Origin: Hirschia sp964352025
Lineage (GTDB): Bacteria; Pseudomonadota; Alphaproteobacteria; Caulobacterales; Hyphomonadaceae
Direction of reading: 5' to 3'
Length of the DNA stretch: 64,000 bases
Assembly: GCA_964352025.1 (NCBI GenBank)
Contig: CAYGPZ010000004.1
Location: 107,476 to 171,475, forward strand
A program made the position numbers and the translations under genes. Of the stretch, positions 1 to 8,349 are shown in pieces. Within the stretch, counting starts at the first letter, position 1. The number at the start of each line of letters is the position of its first letter. Under the pieces are notes generated by a model. It was not told the DNA's origin. It saw nothing but the letters and a program-made list of their open reading frames with translations, and did no database searches.

Positions 1-729
1 TCCTTCAAACTGCCGCACATTGTAAGTGCGATCCTGCCAGCTGAAAAAGATCGGCTAATCGCAATTACCGAAAAAGGCATTGGTTTCCTAAACGAGAATT
101 CAGGTGATCTTGATTTTATTTCAAACCCAGAATCAGCTTTGCCGGAAAACAGATTTAATGATGCTAAGACCGATTCAGAAGGACGGATCTGGGCTGGCTC
201 TATGAACAAGTCCGTCAGTGCACCTTCGGGATCGCTCTACAGATTTGATACACCTTTCTCTGCTTCTAGAATGGATACGGGTTTTAAAGTCTCTAACGGC
301 ATGGGCTGGTGCCCAAAAAACAAAACCATGTATTTTACCGAAACCGTTTTAGCGACAATTTTCGCTTATGATTTTGACAAAGAAACAGGTGAGATTTCGA
401 AACGACGCGAATTTCTAAAATTTGATGTCGAAAATGGAAAACCTGACGGCATGTGCATCGATTGTGATGGCAATCTCTGGATTGCATTCTGGGATGGTTG
501 GCGCGTATCTGGTTACACATCCAAAGGCGAGCATATTCGCGACATCAAAATTCCTGTCCCTCGCGCCACTAGCTGCTGCTTTGGCGGCAAGGACCTGAAA
601 ACACTATATATTACGTCTGCATCTGCTGGACTATCCGAAGAGCAACTTCAAACAGCACCTCTCTCAGGTAGTTTGTTCGCAATTGATATGGAAACAGCCG
701 GCCAACCTACCCATGAAGTAAAACTATAG
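1..729 (+). CDS. SMP-30/gluconolactonase/LRE-like protein, 5' end outside window
   Basis: The reading frame is open from base 1 to the TAG at 727-729, so this is the C-terminal 242 residues or so of a longer gene. It shows the repeating blades of the SMP-30/gluconolactonase propeller: an NGMGW segment followed by KTMYFTET, then KPDGMCIDCDGNLWIAFW, which resembles the family's PDG..D..G.LW.A motif. Family members hydrolyse sugar lactones with a bound divalent metal. The next gene is a sodium:solute symporter 139 bp downstream on the same strand with no obvious terminator between, so a sugar or sugar-acid uptake and oxidation pair is plausible. The substrate cannot be read from the sequence. 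Confidence 0.85.
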   Translation, partial: SFKLPHIVSAILPAEKDRLIAITEKGIGFLNENSGDLDFISNPESALPENRFNDAKTDSEGRIWAGSMNKSVSAPSGSLYRFDTPFSASRMDTGFKVSNGMGWCPKNKTMYFTETVLATIFAYDFDKETGEISKRREFLKFDVENGKPDGMCIDCDGNLWIAFWDGWRVSGYTSKGEHIRDIKIPVPRATSCCFGGKDLKTLYITSASAGLSEEQLQTAPLSGSLFAIDMETAGQPTHEVKL

Positions 730-868
730 GGCTTCATGTCACCGCAGCAAATTCACGATGATGAGCAACTCAAAATAGCCCGGCATGATCAGACCTCTAG
801 GGAGATTTGATTATCCTATTCATACCTTAAGGGCTGAGGTTGCTTACACCTAAAATGGGATACCCGTT

Positions 869-2557
869 ATGAGCCAGTTTGATATTATCGTCGCCGCCCT
901 TTTTAGTATTGTGGTTCTTGCTGCTGGACTAGCTTTCGCAAAATTAAGTAGTGGCTCAGGAACGAAATCCTTTTTTGCTGGTGGCGGCGCTGTTCCATGG
1001 TGGGTTAGCGGCCTTTCCCTATATATGAGCTTCTTTTCAGTTGGAACTTTTGTTGTCTGGGGCTCAATCGCATATACTGACGGCATGGTGTCTGTTGCCA
1101 TCCAGTCCACCATGTGTCTGGCAGGTGTCATAATTGGATTTCTAATCGCACCACGCTGGAATAAAACCAATGTGATGACAGCGGCAGAATATATTGGCGA
1201 TCGCCTAGGCCAAAACACCAAAACTATCTACACATCCTTATTCCTACTCAGTTCGATTGTAGGTATGGGAGGCTGGCTCTACCCTGTTGGAAAAATTGTC
1301 GAAGTATCTACAGGCATACCTCTGGAGTGGGCAATTCTGTTTCTAGCAGGCTTTATTCTGCTCTACGCAGTTGTTGGTGGCCTATGGGCGGTACTTGTTA
1401 CTGATATACTTCAGTTTGTCGTGCTGAGTGCTGCTATTATTATTGTCGTTCCGCTTGCATTTACGCAAGTTGGTGGTCTTGGCGGGTTTATAGAGCAAGC
1501 TCCAGACAGATTCTTTGACCTTACAAATTCTGAATATACGATTGGATTTATGATTGCGTTTCTGATCTCCAATGTCGTCATTATTGGTGGACATTGGGGA
1601 TACGTTCAGCGTTACACAACTGTGAATAACCCTCAATCTGCTAAAAAAGTCGCGTGGTTGTTTTCGGCGCTTTACTTATTTAGTCCGATTATCTGGATGC
1701 TACCTCCAATGATTTATCGGATCATGGAACCTGACCTTGCCGGATTGGCGAATGAAGGAGCCTATATGCTGGTTAGTAAGGCCGTGCTACCTGCCGGCAT
1801 ACTTGGCCTCATGATAACCGCTATGGTGTTTGCAACCGCGAGCTCGGTAAACACAGTGTTGAATATCTCCGCCGCAGTTTTCACGAATGATATTTATAAA
1901 GCCATACGCAAGTCGGTATCAGACAAACATCTTCTCACTGTTGGCCGTATTTCTACAGCGGTTCTTGGTGTAACTGCCATAGGAAGCGCTTTTCTCGTGG
2001 AACAATTGGGAGGACTCGTGAATATGATCCTTTCAATCTCGGCAATTATTGGTGGTTCCCTATTTATGCCGCCTATTTGGACACTCTTCTCACGTCGCCA
2101 AACAGCTTTCAGTATTCTCGTCGTTACATTTGTATCCCTAGGAGCCAACATCGTACTGAACTTTGTGCCAGAAACCGTAATAGGCTTCTCTCTGGATAGA
2201 TCATCTCAAATGATGTTTGGGGTCTTTTTCCCAATGGCTCTACTACTTGCTTTCGAGCTCTTGTATCTTCTTCAAAACAAAGAAGACCCTCGCATGCAGC
2301 ACTATGATAGTGTTTACAAAACCAAACATGATCAGAAACAGGCAAGCATAGCAGAAACATCTGAAGATCACGTCGATAACCGTGCCACGACAATTATTGG
2401 TGCCAGCATTAGCGTAGTCGGTGTTCTTATCACTGGACTAGGAATGCTCGCTGCTCATTCAAATATCTCAGTCATATCCACCGGAGTCGTGATCATACTA
2501 GCAGGTGCATTTCTTTTTATTCCACTACTGAAGGCCAAGTCTAATTTTGATAATTAA
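869..2557 (+). CDS. Sodium:solute symporter (SSS family)
   Basis: A 562-residue polytopic membrane protein with about 13-14 hydrophobic segments. The N-terminal FFAGGGAVPWWVSGLSLYMS block and the AEYIGDRLG segment are typical of the SSS family (SGLT/PutP/PanF fold), which couples uptake of sugars, amino acids or organic acids to Na+. A hydrophilic loop near residues 470-510 precedes the last two membrane segments. The ATG at 869 follows a weak GGGATA ribosome site. It lies downstream of the SMP-30-like gene and may be cotranscribed with it, which favours a sugar-type substrate. It converges on the chemoreceptor gene at 2698-4344, and I see no clear terminator in the 140 bp between them. Confidence 0.88.
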   Translation: MSQFDIIVAALFSIVVLAAGLAFAKLSSGSGTKSFFAGGGAVPWWVSGLSLYMSFFSVGTFVVWGSIAYTDGMVSVAIQSTMCLAGVIIGFLIAPRWNKTNVMTAAEYIGDRLGQNTKTIYTSLFLLSSIVGMGGWLYPVGKIVEVSTGIPLEWAILFLAGFILLYAVVGGLWAVLVTDILQFVVLSAAIIIVVPLAFTQVGGLGGFIEQAPDRFFDLTNSEYTIGFMIAFLISNVVIIGGHWGYVQRYTTVNNPQSAKKVAWLFSALYLFSPIIWMLPPMIYRIMEPDLAGLANEGAYMLVSKAVLPAGILGLMITAMVFATASSVNTVLNISAAVFTNDIYKAIRKSVSDKHLLTVGRISTAVLGVTAIGSAFLVEQLGGLVNMILSISAIIGGSLFMPPIWTLFSRRQTAFSILVVTFVSLGANIVLNFVPETVIGFSLDRSSQMMFGVFFPMALLLAFELLYLLQNKEDPRMQHYDSVYKTKHDQKQASIAETSEDHVDNRATTIIGASISVVGVLITGLGMLAAHSNISVISTGVVIILAGAFLFIPLLKAKSNFDN

Positions 2558-2697
2558 TTCAATGCATAATAGCTCTAAGGTCAGGCTTTTCTAAGTTTAT
2601 ATATTTAGTGTGTGTCACTGGTCGTAACGCGAGCTTCGAATAAGTTCATAGAACAAAGTGCTCTAATATTTCTATTGAAATGTATAAAATGCCGATA

Positions 2698-4344
2698 CTA
2701 GGCCCGTCGTACTTCGTCTAGGAAATGCTCTACCTCTTGGTTCAATTTCTCGAAATTCTCAGATAATGTCTGGGCTTCGATAGAAACTTCTGATGAAGCA
2801 TTACTGGCTTTCACTGATACACCATGAGCAGATTCTAACGATGTCGAAATCGATTTGGTTTCTGAAGCAGCCAGTTTCATCTTTTGAGAAATATCCGTGT
2901 TGATGTCATATTGGTTGGACATTGCCTTAAGCACGGACGCAGATGTTTCAGATAAATCATTCACAGCTGTCTGAATATCATCCAATGATGTCGTGATTTC
3001 TATTGAAGCCAAGTCCATGGAATTGATGACTTCAGTAATTTCTTTAGTCGAGCGGTTCGTTTCATCAGCGAGATTTTTGACTTCACTGGCAACAACGCCA
3101 AATCCTTTTCCTGCTTCTCCAGCTCTGGCGGCCTCAATAGACGCATTTAATGCCAATAATTGAGTGTTTTCAGCTATATTAGTAATTAGCCCAATTACAT
3201 TTCGTACCTTTTGCGCCGCATCATTCAGAAGAACAGATTTTGAATTTGCAATATTCACCTTAGACACAGACGCTTCCACGAGCTCGTTGGATTTCTTTAG
3301 CTGAACTGAGATACGCTCAAAGGAATGAGACATTTCTTCCGCGAGATCTGATACTGCTTTTACTTTTTGGTGAGTATGGGACGCATTTTTATTCGCTTCA
3401 CTCGTATTGTTCGTACTATTAGCAATCTGTTCTCCAACGAAATTGATGTTTGATGTCACATCTGTGGAAGTCTTATTCATTTGTGAAATGATTGCCTGAA
3501 CTGTGTTCTCGAATTTATGAGTTAGTTTGTCCATTACTATCTGTTGAGCAGCTTGGGCATCTCTACGATCTTCAACACGTTTATGTTCAAGTTCTCTGGT
3601 GTGCAGCGCATTGGTTTTAAATGCTTCTAGCGCTGTGGCCATGTCTCCAATCTCATCCGCGCGTTGCTGCTGCGTAATCTCAACTTCTAGATCACCTTGC
3701 GCAAGCTGGGTCGTTGTGTGGCTTAAAAGCTTGATCGGGTTCAGTATAGATTTCATGACAAAGGTCAGACACAGCATACTAATGAATATATTCGCTGTGA
3801 GTATAACAAAGGACGCGGTAATCATTCTGTCGAAATCTGAAAACTGCTTCTTCCCCATAGTGTTAGACTGGGCCTCAAGTGACGAGGTCACCTGTATTAA
3901 AGTCTCTTCCATGGATTTTGTGGATGCTAAAGCAACCGCCATTGCTTTTTGTCCCGCGATTAAATCTTCATCAAAATACATATCGAGGGCTAGATAATAA
4001 TTTTCAATAATAACGGGTAATTCCGCCTTTATTTGATTTTTCTCAGCGGTAGAGAGAGATGTTATTTTTTCAACGGATTTGATAAATTGAGCTTCAGCGT
4101 TTTGCATATTTTCTTCGGATTCTGCGGACAAAGAAATATTCATCTCAGTCAACCAGAACGTAAGGTTCTGAAAATCAAGCAATGCATTTTGTGAATTAGT
4201 TTTGTTTTCAGACAGTTGAATTTGGGTCTGTGCTGAACTTTTGCTCTCAAAAATGTTGAATTTCATAAAGACAAGCGAAGACACATTCGTGATGAACAGC
4301 ACTGACAAAAGAACTATAAATTTCGTTTTCAAGCAAAATTTCAT
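2698..4344 (-). CDS. Methyl-accepting chemotaxis protein
   Basis: A 548-residue chemoreceptor. A first membrane segment (about residues 8-28) and a second (about 175-200) flank a periplasmic region of about 145 residues that is predicted helical and not of obvious Cache type. A HAMP region follows (LNPIKLLSHTTTQLAQGDLE). The cytoplasmic signalling hairpin carries the conserved tip AGEAGKGFGVVASEVKNLA, with coiled coil on either side. It would control CheA and so swimming. It is transcribed divergently from the porin and PstS-like genes, which suggests, but does not prove, that it senses the same nutrient. There is no adjacent che operon. Confidence 0.9.
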   Translation of the reverse strand: MKFCLKTKFIVLLSVLFITNVSSLVFMKFNIFESKSSAQTQIQLSENKTNSQNALLDFQNLTFWLTEMNISLSAESEENMQNAEAQFIKSVEKITSLSTAEKNQIKAELPVIIENYYLALDMYFDEDLIAGQKAMAVALASTKSMEETLIQVTSSLEAQSNTMGKKQFSDFDRMITASFVILTANIFISMLCLTFVMKSILNPIKLLSHTTTQLAQGDLEVEITQQQRADEIGDMATALEAFKTNALHTRELEHKRVEDRRDAQAAQQIVMDKLTHKFENTVQAIISQMNKTSTDVTSNINFVGEQIANSTNNTSEANKNASHTHQKVKAVSDLAEEMSHSFERISVQLKKSNELVEASVSKVNIANSKSVLLNDAAQKVRNVIGLITNIAENTQLLALNASIEAARAGEAGKGFGVVASEVKNLADETNRSTKEITEVINSMDLASIEITTSLDDIQTAVNDLSETSASVLKAMSNQYDINTDISQKMKLAASETKSISTSLESAHGVSVKASNASSEVSIEAQTLSENFEKLNQEVEHFLDEVRRA

Positions 4345-4368
4345 TTAACAATTCCGGTACACGAAAAT

Positions 4369-4389
4369 TTTAAGTTGATTTAACTTAAA
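4369..4389. promoter_or_regulatory. Inverted repeat in divergent chemoreceptor/porin promoter region
   Basis: TTTAAGTT and AACTTAAA, perfect 8-base arms separated by 5 bases, lie 25 bp upstream of the chemoreceptor start and about 125 bp upstream of the porin start. A regulator site for one or both genes is possible. No Pho-box-like direct repeat was recognised here. Confidence 0.3.
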
Positions 4390-4515
4390 CGACTCAGGTG
4401 TTAATTTTTTATTCGCAATTTGTAAGGAATGTTTAAGGCAGAGCAATTATTTTTAAGTTCAATCTAATCTGACCCATTGCTCCGATACACATCAAAGTTG
4501 CAACAGGACAGTTCA

Positions 4516-5832
4516 ATGACGATTTTCAAATCTGGTAAAATTGGTACGGGTGCGACACTTATAGCGTCTCTATCTTTATTGCCTCTTCAAGCCCAAGCTG
4601 CGACGCCTGATGAGCTAGAAGAGAAGCTCAATAAAGCCATGAATCTCATTGAAGCACAGGCCAAGCAAATTGATGAGTTGGCTCAGGAATTGAATAGTCT
4701 CAAAAATCAAAATTTTGAATATTCTTCTATGCCCTTACCCAAACCCGACATCGCTTCCGACGACATTGATAGATTAGAAGTTCGAGTACAGGATGCCGAA
4801 GAAACACTTTATGAATTAGATGACAAAGTTGGTAGCCGTGCAGTTGTAAATGCTTTCGACGCAGGCGCACTGGATATCGGTGGGTTTATACACACGACCT
4901 ACACGAATATTGAGAGCGACCAGGGTAGCGCACAAGCATTTGATACTCAAAATTTCGAGTTACTGATAAAAGCTCAAATTGATGATCATTGGTCAGCCTT
5001 TTTTGCCGGTGGTTTTCTAAGAGAAGAAGGCGACGGTAAAGTTCTAGACCCATCTGGAGTGAACCCAGAATTCAGACTTGCGAATAAAAACCCGCAAATT
5101 ATTGGTTGGGTAAATTACAAGCATAGTGATTTGGTCAATGTTCAATTTGGACGCATGATTACGCCACACGGTATCATCAACCCTGAGCACTTCCCTCAAA
5201 TCTTGCTAGATCCAAGACAACCGCAATTCCTGCGCCCATTTAGCGGTGACACTGTCTTCCCGAATTTTATAACAGGAGCACAATTGCACGGTAAGAAATT
5301 TTTTGGTGATGGTGAAAACTACCTCCAATACAACTCTTACATCGCCACCGCACAATCAGACCCAGAAGCACTTCTATATGGTGGACGCGTTGGTTTCACA
5401 CATGGAGCAAGTGGCGCAACATTGGGTGTGAATGCAATGACTGGGCAACGTGATGACAATGATACACAGTCCGATTATTCAATGATTGGAGCCGACCTCG
5501 TCATCGATAAAGGGGCCTTGCTCTGGAAAAATGAAGTCTTCCAAACCCAAGAAGATCAAGCTGGTTTCGACGACAGATTGGGGTGGTACACCCAACCAGC
5601 GTGGAGAATTAACGACCAATGGACGGCTTTCTATCGCTACGACTATCTTGATGATGGAAACAATTTGAATGGCGGGCCGACAACGGAAAACGTTGTAGGA
5701 ATTACAGTAAAACCCGAACCTTACGTTCACTTGCGTCTAACTGGAACACAGAGAGAAATAGATAGTAACGGTACTGTTACTCAAGAACGGGAAGCTCAGA
5801 TAGTTCAAGCTTCCGCGACAATCAGTTTTTAG
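4516..5832 (+). CDS. Outer-membrane porin with N-terminal coiled coil
   Basis: A 438-residue protein. The ATG at 4516 is preferred over an in-frame TTG at 4477 because it follows AGGAC at 4505-4509 and gives a clean signal peptide ending LPLQAQA-A. Next comes a heptad-rich coiled coil (about residues 30-100), then a region rich in alternating aromatic and polar strands that ends in a C-terminal Phe (ATISF), the usual outer-membrane barrel signature. The layout resembles Gram-negative porins of the phosphate-selective OprP/OprO type. The next gene, 11 bp downstream, encodes a small PstS-like protein, consistent with an oxyanion-uptake role. The substrate is inferred from context only. Confidence 0.75.
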   Translation: MTIFKSGKIGTGATLIASLSLLPLQAQAATPDELEEKLNKAMNLIEAQAKQIDELAQELNSLKNQNFEYSSMPLPKPDIASDDIDRLEVRVQDAEETLYELDDKVGSRAVVNAFDAGALDIGGFIHTTYTNIESDQGSAQAFDTQNFELLIKAQIDDHWSAFFAGGFLREEGDGKVLDPSGVNPEFRLANKNPQIIGWVNYKHSDLVNVQFGRMITPHGIINPEHFPQILLDPRQPQFLRPFSGDTVFPNFITGAQLHGKKFFGDGENYLQYNSYIATAQSDPEALLYGGRVGFTHGASGATLGVNAMTGQRDDNDTQSDYSMIGADLVIDKGALLWKNEVFQTQEDQAGFDDRLGWYTQPAWRINDQWTAFYRYDYLDDGNNLNGGPTTENVVGITVKPEPYVHLRLTGTQREIDSNGTVTQEREAQIVQASATISF

Positions 5833-5843
5833 GGATAAGTATT

Positions 5844-6278
5844 ATGAAAAAGATATTTCAAACACTTGCTCTCGTAACATTCGCCGCATTGGCTGGCCCA
5901 GTATGTGTCGCTGATCAATTTGCGGTCATCGTAAACGCTGAAAATGCAGGTGACGAACAAGAAATTAAAAATCTATTTTTGAAACGCAAAACAAGCTGGA
6001 ATAACGGTGAAATTGCTGTTCCTCTGGCGCGAGAAGATGCAAGCGTTGAGCAGGCTGCTTTTAACGCAACGGTGCTAGGGTTGTCCGCATCAGAGCTGGC
6101 CGGGCATTGGCAAACTGAAAAACAGAAAACGGGTGAAACTCCTCCTAAAGCGGTCGGGTCTGAACGTATCCTATTCCGCCAAATCCAAAGGAAGAAAGGG
6201 GCTTTTGGAATCGTTCCTGTATCATCTATTGAAATACCACCTGATGGCATAAGAGTCCTTTATACCTTTGAAAATTGA
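5844..6278 (+). CDS. Short PstS-like periplasmic phosphate-binding protein
   Basis: A 144-residue protein with a signal peptide (about residues 1-23, cut near VCVA-D). The mature part resembles the one-domain PBP-like proteins annotated as phosphate ABC transporter substrate-binding protein: FAVIVNAENAG, an IKNLFLKRKTSW segment, and GAFGIVPVSSIE near the C-terminus. Full PstS proteins have two lobes and about 300 residues, so this is a half-size relative. It follows the porin by 11 bp. No pstC, pstA or pstB lies nearby, so it probably acts as a binding or sensory partner of the porin rather than in an ABC transporter encoded here. Confidence 0.65.
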   Translation: MKKIFQTLALVTFAALAGPVCVADQFAVIVNAENAGDEQEIKNLFLKRKTSWNNGEIAVPLAREDASVEQAAFNATVLGLSASELAGHWQTEKQKTGETPPKAVGSERILFRQIQRKKGAFGIVPVSSIEIPPDGIRVLYTFEN

Positions 6279-6345
6279 TACCAGCCGCATCGGTATCGGA
6301 TCATTACTAAATTTTTTGTTGCCAATTGCCTGTACAGGTAAAAAA

Positions 6346-6795
6346 TCAATAATTGTATTTTTCGAGACTGCGCACGCCAATGGACGACAACTTTATAGAT
6401 CTAGGATATACTTTTCTGATCGGCACCAACTCACGAAATGTAAAACTCCGCCAAACCCATTCCAATGGACCATATTTGTAGCGTTGTAACCATACATGAC
6501 TAAATGAGATTTGAACCACAGCAACAAAGAGAAACACCAATAAACACTGCGATACACTCAGCTTTTGAATTAGTCCTAGTCCCCAATTGAAGAAAATAAA
6601 GGTGCTAATAGCTGACTGGGTCATAGACCTAGTCAAAGCAATACAACCATATGATCCACGATATCGAAATATGCCTCCATTCCTGAATGTATATGTGACT
6701 AGTATGAAGCCAGCCCCATAAAACACCGATAGCGAAAGCGAGAAAAAGTCGAATATCCCGAACCGGTAAATCGACGCCCAAGTATCAAGCTGCAA
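6346..6795 (-). pseudogene. DUF418-family membrane protein remnant (C-terminal part only)
   Basis: An open frame whose encoded protein matches the C-terminal portion of DUF418 membrane proteins: an SYGCIALTRSMTQSAI segment (family form RMALTNYLLQS), hydrophobic helices, and the typical YGPLEWVWRSFTF end. Intact DUF418 proteins have roughly 350-400 residues; here only about 110 are recognisable. The first possible start is a TTG with no ribosome site, and the 100 bp upstream up to the MFS gene contain no intact continuation in this frame. I read it as a decayed gene. Residues after WRSFTF look like run-on sequence. Confidence 0.6.
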
Positions 6796-6902
6796 AAGAT
6801 TACAATTGCGTCAACAAGTGCCACTCCAATTGATTTGCGATACAAATTATATTTAATCTGGCTATAGACCAGCCAAATCTGGGCCGCTGCTATCGCGTCA
6901 GA

Positions 6903-8156
6903 CTAGGATGTAGATTTCAGCTTAACCTTTTTACCGGTCTTAATCATTAGCAGTAAAACAAGGGCAGCTACACACAGGGCAATCATCAGCTGAATGCCCG
7001 AAAGGTAAGAACCAGACTCACTACTCATCTTACCAAGGAAAACGATACCCAAGACAGAAGCAAGTGTATCAACGGTCAACACTAGCCCCAAAATTTTTCC
7101 ATAAGACTGGCCGTAATATAGTTCAGCAACCATGACCTGAATCATAGTGAACACACCGCTATAAGCTATCCCATACGCGAACGCATACCAATATGGCGAG
7201 ACGGTCATCGCATTGAGTGCAATAACGTACAAAATGACGTTACCCGCAATGAGCAGCAATATAGCGCCTACCATGACCATTTTTTTGTTAAAGCTGTCAC
7301 TCAGGAAACCAAAAATGAGTTTTCCAATCACACCAAACAAGAATAGCGCCGACCCAACATTTGTCACGGTACTGGAATCTAATCCCAATTCTCTTTGGAA
7401 GAAAATGTCTTGATGCTGTCCAAAACCAATTATACAGAACCAAAGAGCTCCAGTGGTAGCAAAGATTAAATATAGCTCTGGAGACCGCACGGCTTGAGAC
7501 AAGGTAACACCCTCAAGACCAGATTTGCTGCTTGAAACATTGTTTTCTTCTCCATCTGGAAGCAAACCTTTTTCCGACGGGTCTGTTCGTATTATCGCCC
7601 AAGGCAAAATCATAAACACAAACGCTAGAGCAGATATCAATAATGCTGCTTTGTTCCAACCCAAGGCGTCGATAGCATCTCCAGTTACTTTATTGAAAAA
7701 TGCTCCGCCCAAACTTCCTCCAACGAGAAGAATACCGATAGCCTTACCCCGGTGTTTCTTAAACCAACGCGTGAGTATATACATACTAGACGCCAACCCA
7801 GCGCCGGCAACTCCGAATGAAAACACAATATAAATTGCCATAAAGTGAGTTAAGCTGGACATCTGGCTCATTGCGAGAAGTCCTAAAACTATTAAAGCGG
7901 CTCCAGCCAAAATAATCTTCTTTGGGTCACCTCTATCCAGCGCTGCTCCAATGAAGGGCGTTAGAAAAGCGAGGATAAAGTAAAACATCGAAATAGGCTG
8001 AGTCACCTCCGATTGTGTCCACCCAAACGTCTCAATAAGACTAGGATAGAACCTTTTAAGTGACAGAGTGACGATGCCGTTTACCGCAGCATAAATAGAA
8101 CACAATGCAGCAAGGATCCACCAACCATAAAATATTTTACTTTTAATAACAGTCAT
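6903..8156 (-). CDS. MFS transporter, monocarboxylate/oxalate-formate antiporter-like
   Basis: A 417-residue protein with 12 predicted membrane segments and the major facilitator layout, including the YGWW start typical of the OFA/monocarboxylate branch and LTRWFKKHRGKAIGI after segment 4, which corresponds to the family loop RWF..RRG.A.G. It would move a small organic acid across the inner membrane. It is divergent from an acyl-CoA ligase operon across a 193 bp region with a perfect palindrome, so transporter and ligase may import and activate the same carboxylic acid. The substrate is not determinable. Confidence 0.85.
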   Translation of the reverse strand: MTVIKSKIFYGWWILAALCSIYAAVNGIVTLSLKRFYPSLIETFGWTQSEVTQPISMFYFILAFLTPFIGAALDRGDPKKIILAGAALIVLGLLAMSQMSSLTHFMAIYIVFSFGVAGAGLASSMYILTRWFKKHRGKAIGILLVGGSLGGAFFNKVTGDAIDALGWNKAALLISALAFVFMILPWAIIRTDPSEKGLLPDGEENNVSSSKSGLEGVTLSQAVRSPELYLIFATTGALWFCIIGFGQHQDIFFQRELGLDSSTVTNVGSALFLFGVIGKLIFGFLSDSFNKKMVMVGAILLLIAGNVILYVIALNAMTVSPYWYAFAYGIAYSGVFTMIQVMVAELYYGQSYGKILGLVLTVDTLASVLGIVFLGKMSSESGSYLSGIQLMIALCVAALVLLLMIKTGKKVKLKSTS

Positions 8157-8228
8157 TTATTTAGGTTTACCTTCTCAGACCAAAACAAAGTATTGTTCAC
8201 CTGTCATATGAGCCCCAAAATGGATACA

Positions 8229-8264
8229 TTGACAAGCGCCAACTTTTAAAATGATATATCATTT
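8229..8264 (+). promoter_or_regulatory. Putative promoter with palindromic operator before the acyl-CoA ligase
   Basis: A consensus -35 hexamer TTGACA occurs at 8229-8234. About 15 bases later comes the perfect 16-base palindrome AAATGATATATCATTT (8249-8264), which covers the place where a -10 element would sit. A dimeric repressor bound there would block transcription of the ligase gene at 8350 and could also affect the divergent MFS gene. A near match, AAATGATATATTTTTT, occurs at 39184-39199. Confidence 0.5.
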
Positions 8265-8349
8265 AACGCACAATAATAACAACAGAGCAAGTATCACGTA
8301 ATTTATCGCTCTGTATGTTTGGCGCTAAAGATCAAAGTTAGGGCAGGAA

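Noticed and set aside
4477..4515. Upstream TTG start for the porin
   Set aside because: It would add 13 residues before the signal peptide, and the ATG at 4516 has a ribosome site and a normal signal peptide.
4345..4515. Pho box before the porin and PstS-like genes
   Set aside because: I looked for CTGTCAT-type direct repeats and found none; only an unrelated inverted repeat is present.
6268..6489. 73-codon frame after the PstS-like gene
   Set aside because: No ribosome site and no family similarity, and it overlaps the DUF418 remnant on the other strand.
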